Part shown: in pieces, positions 1-5,857 of the stretch
Layout of the letters: every line of letters begins with the position of its first letter
Numbering within the stretch: the first letter of the stretch is position 1
NCBI GenBank assembly: GCA_019114115.1
Contig: DXGD01000345.1
Location: 1-7,062, forward strand
From: Candidatus Nesterenkonia stercoripullorum
GTDB lineage: Bacteria; Actinomycetota; Actinomycetes; Actinomycetales; Micrococcaceae
Length of the DNA stretch: 7,062 bases
Direction of reading: 5' to 3'
Position numbers and translations under genes: made by a program
The notes under the pieces: model-generated
Database searches by the model: none
What the model was told of the DNA's origin: nothing
What the model saw: the letters and a program-made list of their open reading frames with translations, nothing else

Positions 1-576
1 GGCAAGGCGCCTGCTGTCCTGCCATGACCCCTCCGGCCCGCCGATATAGGCAAGTTCGTGGTGCCCTCGCATGACCAGATCATCGGTCAGCTGCCCGAAG
101 GCAGTGGCAGTATCGGCGATGACGGAGTCCATCCCCGGCACCTCGCGGTCCAGGAGCACGGTGGGCTTATAGGTTCCTGCCATGCGCACCAGCTCATCAC
201 CGCCACGCGGTGCCGCGAAGATGAAGCCATCGGCTTGGCGCGAGATCCGCTCGAACGAGGAGACCTCGGCCAGCGCGGTGAAGTGATGGACCACCACAGT
301 CAGCTGCATGTCGCGTTCATCGCCCAGGCGCTGCGCCCCGCCGATGATCGGCGTGAAGAAGCTGTTGTCCAGAGTCGGGACCACCAGCCCGATCACTCCT
401 GTGCGCCCTTTCGCCAGCTGACGCGCTGCGGCATTGGCGACGAAACCGAGCTTGGCGGCGGCGTCGAACACGCGCTGCGCAGTAGGGGGAGCCACGCTAT
501 CGGGTCGGCTGAAGGCTCGCGAGGCTGTGGCTTTGGAGACCTGGGCAAGCAGAGCGACGTCGGCCAGCGTAGACAT
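1..576 (-). CDS. LacI-family transcriptional repressor (partial, C-terminus missing)
   Basis: The minus strand is open from an ATG at 574-576 to the left edge, giving 192 residues without a stop. Residues 3-22 (TLADVALLAQVSKATASRAF) form the LacI helix-turn-helix. The hinge region follows at about 48-60 (NAAARQLAKGRTG), then the start of the periplasmic-binding-like effector domain (VIGLVVPTLDNSFF at 61-74; GHHELAYIGG at 171-180). Family members are usually about 330-350 aa, so roughly 140-150 residues lie outside the window. The protein should be a cytoplasmic dimer that binds a palindromic operator and releases it, or binds it, on sensing a small molecule. It is divergent from the transporter operon, and a LacI-type operator lies at 794-807, so it is probably the local regulator. 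The effector cannot be read here; a purine or nucleoside is inference from the neighbours. An in-frame GTG at 583-585 is an alternative start. The AGGAG at 589-593 is about 12 nt from the ATG but only 3 nt from the GTG, so the ATG is preferred. Confidence 0.93.
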   Translation of the reverse strand, partial: MSTLADVALLAQVSKATASRAFSRPDSVAPPTAQRVFDAAAKLGFVANAAARQLAKGRTGVIGLVVPTLDNSFFTPIIGGAQRLGDERDMQLTVVVHHFTALAEVSSFERISRQADGFIFAAPRGGDELVRMAGTYKPTVLLDREVPGMDSVIADTATAFGQLTDDLVMRGHHELAYIGGPEGSWQDSRRLA

Positions 577-598
577 ATCCTGCACGTGCTCCTCTCGT

Positions 599-628
599 TC
601 CGATGCTGGGCGCTCCGATGCTGTGCTC
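599..628. repeat. Imperfect tandem duplication, 2 x 15 bp
   Basis: Two adjacent 15-base units begin at 599 and 614. Both start TCCGATGCTG and they agree at 13 of 15 positions. They lie just upstream of the repressor start, in what would be its 5' leader. No function is evident. Confidence 0.7.
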
Positions 629-647
629 CCATCCTGCGCAATCCGGT

Positions 648-712
648 GCGGTCCCAGGACGCGGTACCCCTGAATTCGGGGCGGTTGAATTCGGGGCGGT
701 GCCTGGGACCGC
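648..712. repeat. 11-bp perfect inverted repeat flanking a tandem duplication
   Basis: GCGGTCCCAGG at 648-658 is exactly matched by its reverse complement CCTGGGACCGC at 702-712, with 43 bases between the arms. The enclosed segment carries the perfect 15-bp tandem repeat at 671-700. The arms could be paired protein-binding half-sites or a stem in the repressor leader RNA. The sequence alone does not distinguish these. Confidence 0.65.
671..700. repeat. Perfect tandem duplication, 2 x 15 bp
   Basis: TGAATTCGGGGCGGT occurs at 671-685 and again, identically, at 686-700. Each copy contains GAATTC. The first copy, together with the preceding CCCC, forms a near-palindrome at 667-681 that the second copy lacks. 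Confidence 0.9.
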
Positions 713-784
713 TCTCATGTTACGAGCATGATAAATCTACTCTAGTGCCTTGCCGCGGGGTAGCGCGGGTCATGAAGCGCGCAG

Positions 785-790
785 TACAGT
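785..790 (+). promoter_or_regulatory. Candidate -10 element of the transporter operon
   Basis: TACAGT fits the actinobacterial TANNNT -10 pattern. It would place transcription start near 797, inside the operator at 794-807, the arrangement expected for simple LacI repression. No good -35 is visible 16-18 bases upstream, so the call is weak. The same hexamer precedes the DMT transporter gene at 6264. Confidence 0.4.
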
Positions 791-793
791 AAG

Positions 794-807
794 TGAAACC
801 GGTTACA
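794..807. promoter_or_regulatory. LacI-family operator
   Basis: TGAAACCGGTTACA is a 14-bp palindrome centred on CCGG with one mismatched pair (A796 opposite A805). It fits the general LacI/GalR operator form TGNAANCGNTTNCA with its central CG. It lies 52 bases upstream of the first permease start and downstream of the likely -10, where a bound repressor would block transcription. The adjacent divergent LacI-family gene is the obvious candidate binder. No second copy was noticed in the intergenic region, so autoregulation through a site close to the repressor start is not supported. Confidence 0.75.
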
Positions 808-843
808 TCGGATCTGAGGATCGTGACGATCCGCTACCCCTTC

Positions 844-853
844 AGGAGAGGAG
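844..853 (+). promoter_or_regulatory. Ribosome binding site that fixes the first permease start
   Basis: AGGAGAGGAG ends 5 bases before the ATG at 859. This favours that start over the upstream in-frame GTG at 793, which overlaps the operator and would add 22 non-hydrophobic residues. Confidence 0.8.
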
Positions 854-858
854 CCCCG

Positions 859-1683
859 ATGACCAGACGCGGCACCGTAGCGCTTTTGCTCATACCCGGG
901 CTGGCATTCCTGCTGATCGGGTTTCTCGTTCCCGCGCTCGGCATCCTCTTTGCCGCACCAGGCGCGAACACGATGGACATCTTCGCCCGGGTCGGCACCA
1001 TGTTCACAGATCCCTACGATCTCCGGATCATCGGCCGGACCATCGGCCTGGGACTCATCGTCACCGTGCTCTGCGTGGTCCTGGGCTTCCCGATCGCGTA
1101 TCTGCTGGCCCGCTCCACCTCGCGCTGGGCAGGCATCCTGCTGGCCCTGGCGATCTTCCCGCTGCTGCTGAGCAACGTGGTGCGGACCTTCGGGTGGCTC
1201 GTCGTGCTCGGCTCCAACGGAGCCCTGGGGCAGCTGCTCACCTGGCTGGGGATCACGGATTCACCCCCGCAGCTGCTCTACACGCCCTTCGCCATCGTGA
1301 TGGGCCTGACTCAGCTCTTCCTCCCGCTGGCCATCGTCTCCTGCTACTCGGCCGTCTCGCAGATCGACGCCGGTCTCGACGATGCGGCGCGCGGCCTGGG
1401 AGCCTCCAAACTGCGCACGTTCTGGGATCTCGTCGTCCCGCTGGCGGCGCCGGGCATCGTGGTCGCTGCGACGCTGGTGTTCGCCGGGTCCGTCACGGCC
1501 TACACCACTCCGTACCTGCTGGGCGGCTCGCGGCAGCGCATGCTTGCCACAGAGCTCTTCTCGTACTCCAGCGTCACCGTGGACTGGGTGAGCGCTTCAG
1601 CCACGGCCATCGTCATGACGCTGCTGGTGGTGGCCGTCTCGGTCACCGCGGCTCGCATCGGGCGGAAAGGTTCGGTGTCGTGA
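859..1683 (+). CDS. ABC transporter permease, PotB-like (first of a pair)
   Basis: This 274-residue inner-membrane protein is one half of the translocation channel of a binding-protein-dependent importer. It begins MTRRGTVALLLIPG and has hydrophobic stretches at about 8-32, 62-85, 91-107, 110-130, 141-163, 198-218 and 246-265, close to the six-helix pattern of the family. The cytoplasmic EAA loop, which docks on the ATPase, is at about 175-194: DAARGLGASKLRTFWDLVVP, with the conserved glycine and terminal proline. Length and motif fit the PotB/PotC group (COG1176-like). It is first in the operon, behind a strong ribosome binding site, and its TGA overlaps the GTG of the second permease, implying translational coupling. 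Substrate specificity cannot be read from the permease. Polyamine transport is the family default but is doubtful here because of the neighbouring deaminase and the binding-protein sequence. Confidence 0.92.
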   Translation: MTRRGTVALLLIPGLAFLLIGFLVPALGILFAAPGANTMDIFARVGTMFTDPYDLRIIGRTIGLGLIVTVLCVVLGFPIAYLLARSTSRWAGILLALAIFPLLLSNVVRTFGWLVVLGSNGALGQLLTWLGITDSPPQLLYTPFAIVMGLTQLFLPLAIVSCYSAVSQIDAGLDDAARGLGASKLRTFWDLVVPLAAPGIVVAATLVFAGSVTAYTTPYLLGGSRQRMLATELFSYSSVTVDWVSASATAIVMTLLVVAVSVTAARIGRKGSVS

Positions 1684-2477
1684 ACACTTCCAAGCCTGTC
1701 GCAGCATCGCTGGCGGTGCTGGGCTACATCATCATGATCGTGCCGATCCTCTTCGTGGTCGCCACGGCGTTCACCAGCGGATCCACGCTGAGATTCCCTC
1801 CCGAGGGCTTCTCCTTCCAATGGTTCGAAGCGGCACTGGACTACGCGCCGTTCACCGGTGCGCTCTTCACGAGCCTCCAGCTGGCCGTGTGCTCGACGGC
1901 GCTGGCGCTCGCCGTCGGGGTGCCCGCCACGCTGGCGATCCACCGCGGGTCCCTTCCCGGCAAAGGTCTCGTGGAGGGGCTTTTTCTCTCCCCGCTGATC
2001 ATCCCGGAGCTCGTGGTGGGATTGGCGCTCTACCAGCAGCTGATCATCACCTTCCGCATCGACAACTTCCCGGTGCTGCTGCTGGGCCATACAGCCCTGC
2101 TGCTGCCGTACGCGGTGCGGGTGACAGGCGCGGCACTGGCAGGATCCGATGTCTCCCTGGAAGAGGCCTCCCGCGGTCTGGGGGCGTCGCCGATCCGCAC
2201 GTTCTTCAGCATCACCCTGCCCATGCTGCGCCCCGGGATCTTCTCGGCGGCACTGCTGGGCTTCGTCACCTCGTTCAACAACGTCCCGCTGTCCCTGCTG
2301 CTGCAGAGCCGGGAGTCCAGCACGCTGCCGGTGACCATGCTCGACTACGTCCAGCAGAACTACGACCCGATGGTCGCCGCCATCTCCACGCTCATCCTCG
2401 CCGCCACTGTCGTCGTCGCCGTCGTCGCCGAACGCACTGTGGGCTTCGCCAAGATCTTTGGAGGAATCAACCGATGA
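1680..2477 (+). CDS. ABC transporter permease, PotC-like (second of a pair)
   Basis: This 265-residue membrane protein completes the channel with the preceding permease. The start is taken as the GTG at 1680-1682, which overlaps the previous gene's TGA (GTGA); no ATG fits better. It begins MNTSKPVAASLAVLGYIIMI, with the initiator read as Met. Hydrophobic segments lie at about 8-31, 62-86, 99-121, 130-152, 184-207 and 232-252. The EAA loop at about 162-181 (EASRGLGASPIRTFFSITLP) is more canonical than in the first permease. The open frame extends far upstream through the first permease, but that part is an alternative reading of GC-rich DNA, not a fusion. The stop overlaps the next start (ATGA), keeping the complex stoichiometrically coupled. 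It belongs to the PotC/COG1177-like group; the substrate is unknown. Confidence 0.92.
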   Translation: MNTSKPVAASLAVLGYIIMIVPILFVVATAFTSGSTLRFPPEGFSFQWFEAALDYAPFTGALFTSLQLAVCSTALALAVGVPATLAIHRGSLPGKGLVEGLFLSPLIIPELVVGLALYQQLIITFRIDNFPVLLLGHTALLLPYAVRVTGAALAGSDVSLEEASRGLGASPIRTFFSITLPMLRPGIFSAALLGFVTSFNNVPLSLLLQSRESSTLPVTMLDYVQQNYDPMVAAISTLILAATVVVAVVAERTVGFAKIFGGINR

Positions 2478-3556
2478 ACACCTCGCACGCCGCGGCTGCC
2501 CGATTCGAGTCGGTCACGCAGACCTTCGGGGACTTCGCCGCCGTCGACGGGATCGACCTCTCCATCGCCGAGGGCAAGCTGACCACGCTGCTGGGCCCTT
2601 CGGGCTGCGGAAAGACCACCTCCTTGCGGATGCTGGCCGGCTACGCGCGGCCTACCTCCGGGAAGATCTACATCCAGGGCAAGGACGCCACGACTGCGCC
2701 GCCGGAGAAGCGCGGTTTGGGCATGGTCTTCCAGTCCTATGCCCTGTTCCCGCATATGACCGTCGGAGACAACGTCGGATACGGGCTGAAGCTGCGCAAG
2801 ACCTCCCGCGCTGAGCTGCAGACTCGGGTTCAGGAGAGCCTGGAGATGGTAGGGCTGAGCCATCTGGCGGGGCAGAAGCCCCGCAAGCTCTCCGGCGGCC
2901 AGCAGCAGCGCGTGGCGCTGGCCAGGGCGATCGCGATCCGTCCGCGGCTGCTGCTGCTTGATGAGCCGCTGTCGAACCTCGATGCCCGGCTGCGCGTGCA
3001 GATGCGCGCGGAGATCCGCCGGATCCAGAACGAGACCGGCCTGACCGTCGTGCTCGTGACGCATGATCAGGACGAAGCCCTGGAGATGAGTGACGACATG
3101 GTCCTCATGCGGCAGGGCAAGATCATGCAGCAAGGGTCACCTGAGGCGGTTTTCGGCGCTCCGGCCAGTCGTTTCGTGGCGAACTTCCTCGGCTACGAGA
3201 ATTTCCTCGCCCTGGATTCCACGCGCCAGATCACCGTGCGCCCCGAGCACCTGATCACGACGCCTACGTCGCCGCAGGACCCTGCCGCTGTGAACCCCGA
3301 CGCCGCAGCAGGGCCTGGCCTGCACCTGCGCGGCACAGTCGTCGACGTCGCCTACCGGGGAGTCGACGTCATCGTCACCTCGCGCGCACTGGATCCGACC
3401 GGCCAGCAGGTCCAGCTGCTGTCGAATATGCGAGCGGATGCGCTTTCCCACCTCACGCCCGGGGACGAAGTGCTGCTCAGCGCCCCCGGAGATCGCCTTG
3501 TCGCCCTGGCGGCAGAGCCGGAGGCTGCGTCCTCCGCGGCGGGTGCTGCGCGCTGA
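2474..3556 (+). CDS. ABC transporter ATPase, PotA-like
   Basis: This 360-residue cytoplasmic ATPase powers the importer. It has Walker A GPSGCGKTT at 41-49, Q-loop Q87 in MVFQSYALFP, signature LSGGQQQR at 139-146, Walker B LLLLDEP at 159-165 with catalytic E164, D-loop SNLD at 167-170 and H-loop H197 in VTHD, so it should be active. The C-terminal part from about 245 (ITVRPEHL, then RGTVVDVAYRG) is a TOBE-type regulatory domain, as in PotA, MalK and other carbohydrate, polyamine or opine importers. The last dozen residues are Ala-rich and look disordered. The ATG overlaps the permease TGA, with TGGAGGA at 2459-2465 as ribosome binding site. Length matches the family. PotA-type ATPases serve many substrates, so the similarity gives transporter type rather than ligand. 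Confidence 0.95.
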   Translation: MNTSHAAAARFESVTQTFGDFAAVDGIDLSIAEGKLTTLLGPSGCGKTTSLRMLAGYARPTSGKIYIQGKDATTAPPEKRGLGMVFQSYALFPHMTVGDNVGYGLKLRKTSRAELQTRVQESLEMVGLSHLAGQKPRKLSGGQQQRVALARAIAIRPRLLLLDEPLSNLDARLRVQMRAEIRRIQNETGLTVVLVTHDQDEALEMSDDMVLMRQGKIMQQGSPEAVFGAPASRFVANFLGYENFLALDSTRQITVRPEHLITTPTSPQDPAAVNPDAAAGPGLHLRGTVVDVAYRGVDVIVTSRALDPTGQQVQLLSNMRADALSHLTPGDEVLLSAPGDRLVALAAEPEAASSAAGAAR

Positions 3557-3646
3557 CCCAGCCGTTCGCACGCCAGCTCTTCCCGCACGTTCCATCCACC
3601 GTTTCACCCGCAGCCTGACCTCAACGTCCTAAGAAAGGGGACCCTC
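3557..3646 (+). other. 90-nt spacer ahead of the binding-protein gene
   Basis: This is the only real gap within the operon. No clear promoter, hairpin or small gene is seen. It ends with GAAAGGGG at 3633-3640, a good ribosome binding site six bases before the ATG. The gap and strong site would allow independent, higher translation of the binding protein, which is normally needed in excess over the membrane components. Confidence 0.6.
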
Positions 3647-4735
3647 ATGGTCCAGCACCTCAGACACAGTCATCGATTCCGCACCATCACCGGCACCTCC
3701 GGTGCCCTGCTGGGGCTGCTGGCGCTTTCGGCCTGCTCCGGCGACGGCGGCTCCTCAGATTCCGACGAGACCCTCGTGCTGAGCACATTCCCCTTCGGAG
3801 TCGAGGAGTTCCAGGAAGCCGTGACCGATCCGTTCACCGAGGAGACCGGAATCGAGGTGGAGATCGACACCGGCTCCAACTCCGACCGGCTCTCCCAGCT
3901 GCAGCTGGCCGAGGGAGAGGACCCGGGCGTCGATGTGATGCTCATCAGCGACTACTACGCTGCACTGGGCCAGCAGGACGACCTGTTCCAGGAAGTCTCC
4001 GCCGAGAACGTCCCGACGATCGATGAGATCGCCGATTTCGCTGTCGAGGACGCCTACGAGGGGCCCGCCTACAGCTACCAGCTCTACGGCACGATCTACA
4101 ACACTGACGAGGTCGACGAGGATGAGGCCGCCAGCTGGGAGCTCTGGCAGGACGACGAGTACTCCGGCCGCCTGGCCCTCCCAGACATCTCCGTCACCGC
4201 GGGGCAGCTCATGATCAGCGGCGTCGGTGAAGCCTACGGCGACGGACCCTACGACGTCGACACCGCCTTCAGCGAGCTCAGCGACTGGTCACCTGACATC
4301 CTGCAGTTCTACACCGCCTCCACTGAGGTGACCAACCTGCTCACGCAGTCCGAGATCGTCGCCGCTGGCTCACTGAACGGCTTCGCCACGGACCTCATCT
4401 CCAGCGGAGAGCCCATCGCGTGGACCGCACCGGAGGAGGGCCGCTATATGGCCACCAACCGGGCGATGATCCCGGCCGGCGCGGAGAACGTGGAGGCGGC
4501 CGAGCAGTTCATCGACTACCTGCTGCAGGTCGACGCGCAGAGCCAGTCGGCCGATCTCGTGGGCGACCTGCCGGTGAACCTCGACGCCGAGGTCCCGCAG
4601 GAGCTCACCGACGTCGTCGGCGACATTGCCGAAGACCCGGTCGAGGCGCAGTATGAGACGCTCGATCCCACCGAGCTGGTCGATACCCGCGGCGAGTGGG
4701 TCGACCGCTTCGCACGGGAGGTGTCCGGCCAGTGA
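3647..4735 (+). CDS. ABC transporter substrate-binding lipoprotein, PotD-like, lysine-free and very acidic
   Basis: This 362-residue lipoprotein captures substrate outside the membrane for the upstream permeases. It has a basic N-region (MVQHLRHSHRFRT), a hydrophobic core and a lipobox LSAC with lipidated Cys30, followed by a Gly/Ser/Asp linker. The mature part starts TLVLSTFPFGVEEF and resembles the PotD/COG0687 fold, including IAWTAPEEG near 260 and IPAGAENVEAAEQFIDYLL near 276-294. In PotD the matching stretch carries a W-x-D element that binds polyamine; here it reads RYMATN, without Trp or Asp. By my count the mature chain has about 75 Asp+Glu, only 7 Arg and no Lys or His, which suggests a saline or alkaline habitat. 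It is followed, with overlap, by a deaminase gene, so an aminopurine-like ligand is a reasonable inference, not a demonstrated one. Confidence 0.88.
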   Translation: MVQHLRHSHRFRTITGTSGALLGLLALSACSGDGGSSDSDETLVLSTFPFGVEEFQEAVTDPFTEETGIEVEIDTGSNSDRLSQLQLAEGEDPGVDVMLISDYYAALGQQDDLFQEVSAENVPTIDEIADFAVEDAYEGPAYSYQLYGTIYNTDEVDEDEAASWELWQDDEYSGRLALPDISVTAGQLMISGVGEAYGDGPYDVDTAFSELSDWSPDILQFYTASTEVTNLLTQSEIVAAGSLNGFATDLISSGEPIAWTAPEEGRYMATNRAMIPAGAENVEAAEQFIDYLLQVDAQSQSADLVGDLPVNLDAEVPQELTDVVGDIAEDPVEAQYETLDPTELVDTRGEWVDRFAREVSGQ

Positions 4736-5844
4736 GCGGAACTCTGCACGAGTGGATCGCGAAGGTCCCGAAGGTCGAGCTGCACTGCCACCTGACCGGC
4801 ACAGTGCGCGCCTCCACGTTCGCGGACTTGGCGCGCCGGGAGAAGCTGGAGCTGCCTGATGCCCCGGAGATCATCTACCGGGACCTCAACTCGCTCCCGC
4901 CGGACCCGGAGCTCTATCGCCATACCCGCATCCCGGTTCCCCAGGGCAGATCCGCGGACGAGCCTGAGGTCTCCTACTCCCTGTTCCAGACCTCCGCGTG
5001 GGTGATCCAGGCGCTGCGCAGCGCTGACGATCTGACCCGCATCGTCTACGAAGCCTTCGAGGACGCTCATCTGGCCAGCAACGTCAGGCACTTGGAGCTG
5101 TTCTTCGACCAGCTCCCGGAGCATCTGCAGCCGCTGGGCTATTCCGGTGCGGTCGAGGCTTACGTTGAGGGCATCCGAATGGCCGAGCGGGACTTCGGGA
5201 TGACCGGGCGGATGATCGCCGGGATCGATCGCTCGACCTCCGCCGAGCAGGCCCTGGCCCGGGTGCGGGAAGTCGTGGATAATCCGCATGAGTACGTCGT
5301 CGGCATCGGGCTGGACAACCTGGAGAACGTGGGGCCGCCGGAGCGCTTCGTCGAGGCGTATCAGCTGGCGGGCGCTGCCGGGCTGGGCCGCACGGCGCAC
5401 TCCTCCGAGCACGTGCCCAGCGCGCAGAACACCATCACCTGCCTGGACCAGCTCGGCTGCGACCGCATCGACCACGGCTATTACGTCCTGGAGGACGACG
5501 ACGTCGTCGCCCGGGTCCGCGATGAAGGCACTGTCTTCACCGTGGGGTGCACGACGTCGCGCCGGTCCTGGCGGCCGTGGCGGCGCGCCTCCATCAAGGC
5601 CATGATCGACGCCGGGCTCGCCGTGGTCCCGTGCTCGGACGATCCGGGAATGTTCCCGACATCCCTGTCCAACGAGTACACGATCCTGGCCGACCAGGTG
5701 GGCGCCACGCAGAAGCAGCTGAAGGCGATGGCGCAGCGTGCCGTCGAGGCGTGCTGGCTTCCCGCCGCTCAGAAGTCGGCGCTCTCCGCAGAGGTCCAGG
5801 GCACCTTGGAGGCCCTCGACGCCGAGTTCGGCTTCAGCTCGTAG
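4732..5844 (+). CDS. Adenosine/adenine deaminase superfamily enzyme with atypical active-site motifs
   Basis: This 370-residue TIM-barrel amidohydrolase (A_deaminase family) should hydrolyse an exocyclic amine, typically a 6-aminopurine to the 6-oxo form plus ammonia. The likely start is the GTG at 4732, overlapping the binding protein's TGA, with GGGAGG at 4716-4721 upstream. Metal and catalytic residues are all present: H18 and H20 (ELHCHLTGT), H223 and E226 (HSSE), H248 (RIDHG), D303 and D304 (SDDPGMF). Three motifs differ from classic adenosine deaminase. HLTG replaces HLDG, whose Asp contacts the ribose 5'-OH. HSSE replaces HAGE. GLDNLENVGPPERF (193-206) resembles adenine-deaminase sequences. 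The usual TSN and HP elements after the third strand are TSRR and AS. There is no signal peptide, so it acts in the cytoplasm, presumably on the substrate imported by this operon. Family assignment is firm; the substrate (adenine, adenosine, an N6-modified or other aminopurine) is open. Confidence 0.9.
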   Translation: MSGTLHEWIAKVPKVELHCHLTGTVRASTFADLARREKLELPDAPEIIYRDLNSLPPDPELYRHTRIPVPQGRSADEPEVSYSLFQTSAWVIQALRSADDLTRIVYEAFEDAHLASNVRHLELFFDQLPEHLQPLGYSGAVEAYVEGIRMAERDFGMTGRMIAGIDRSTSAEQALARVREVVDNPHEYVVGIGLDNLENVGPPERFVEAYQLAGAAGLGRTAHSSEHVPSAQNTITCLDQLGCDRIDHGYYVLEDDDVVARVRDEGTVFTVGCTTSRRSWRPWRRASIKAMIDAGLAVVPCSDDPGMFPTSLSNEYTILADQVGATQKQLKAMAQRAVEACWLPAAQKSALSAEVQGTLEALDAEFGFSS

Positions 5845-5857
5845 GAACCGCGTCACC

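Larger units (their letters stand above)
577..858. other. Divergent intergenic control region between repressor and transporter operon
   Basis: These 282 bases hold no gene with family-like content; the reading frames crossing them are short or are extensions of downstream genes. The region contains an imperfect 15-bp tandem duplication (599-628), an 11-bp inverted repeat (648-658 with 702-712) enclosing a perfect 15-bp tandem duplication (671-700), a comparatively AT-rich patch (about 715-745), a TACAGT hexamer (785-790), a LacI-type operator (794-807) and a strong ribosome binding site (844-853). A TATCAT hexamer on the minus strand (728-733) is a possible -10 for the repressor gene, but no convincing -35 accompanies it. 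The dense repeats set this spacer apart from the other gaps in the window. Confidence 0.7.

Noticed and set aside
715..731. TCATG and CATGA inverted pair in the AT-rich patch, considered as a second operator
   Set aside because: The arms are only five bases with a seven-base spacer and lack the central CG of LacI operators, so this is likely chance.
58..792. A 244-codon plus-strand frame across the repressor gene and control region
   Set aside because: It is antisense to a clear LacI-family protein and shows no domain; its composition is that of a shadow frame.
750..1679. An upstream extension that would fuse about 310 extra residues to the second permease
   Set aside because: The extra part reads through the first permease in another frame and is His/Arg/Pro-rich without membrane segments. 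The GTG at 1680 gives a normal-length permease.
5551..5600. A possible frameshift in the deaminase around the Arg/Trp-rich segment CTTSRRSWRPWRR
   Set aside because: The frame stays open and the downstream motif SDDPGMF is in the same frame. The segment aligns with the Trp-containing region of animal adenosine deaminase, so it looks like genuine divergence.
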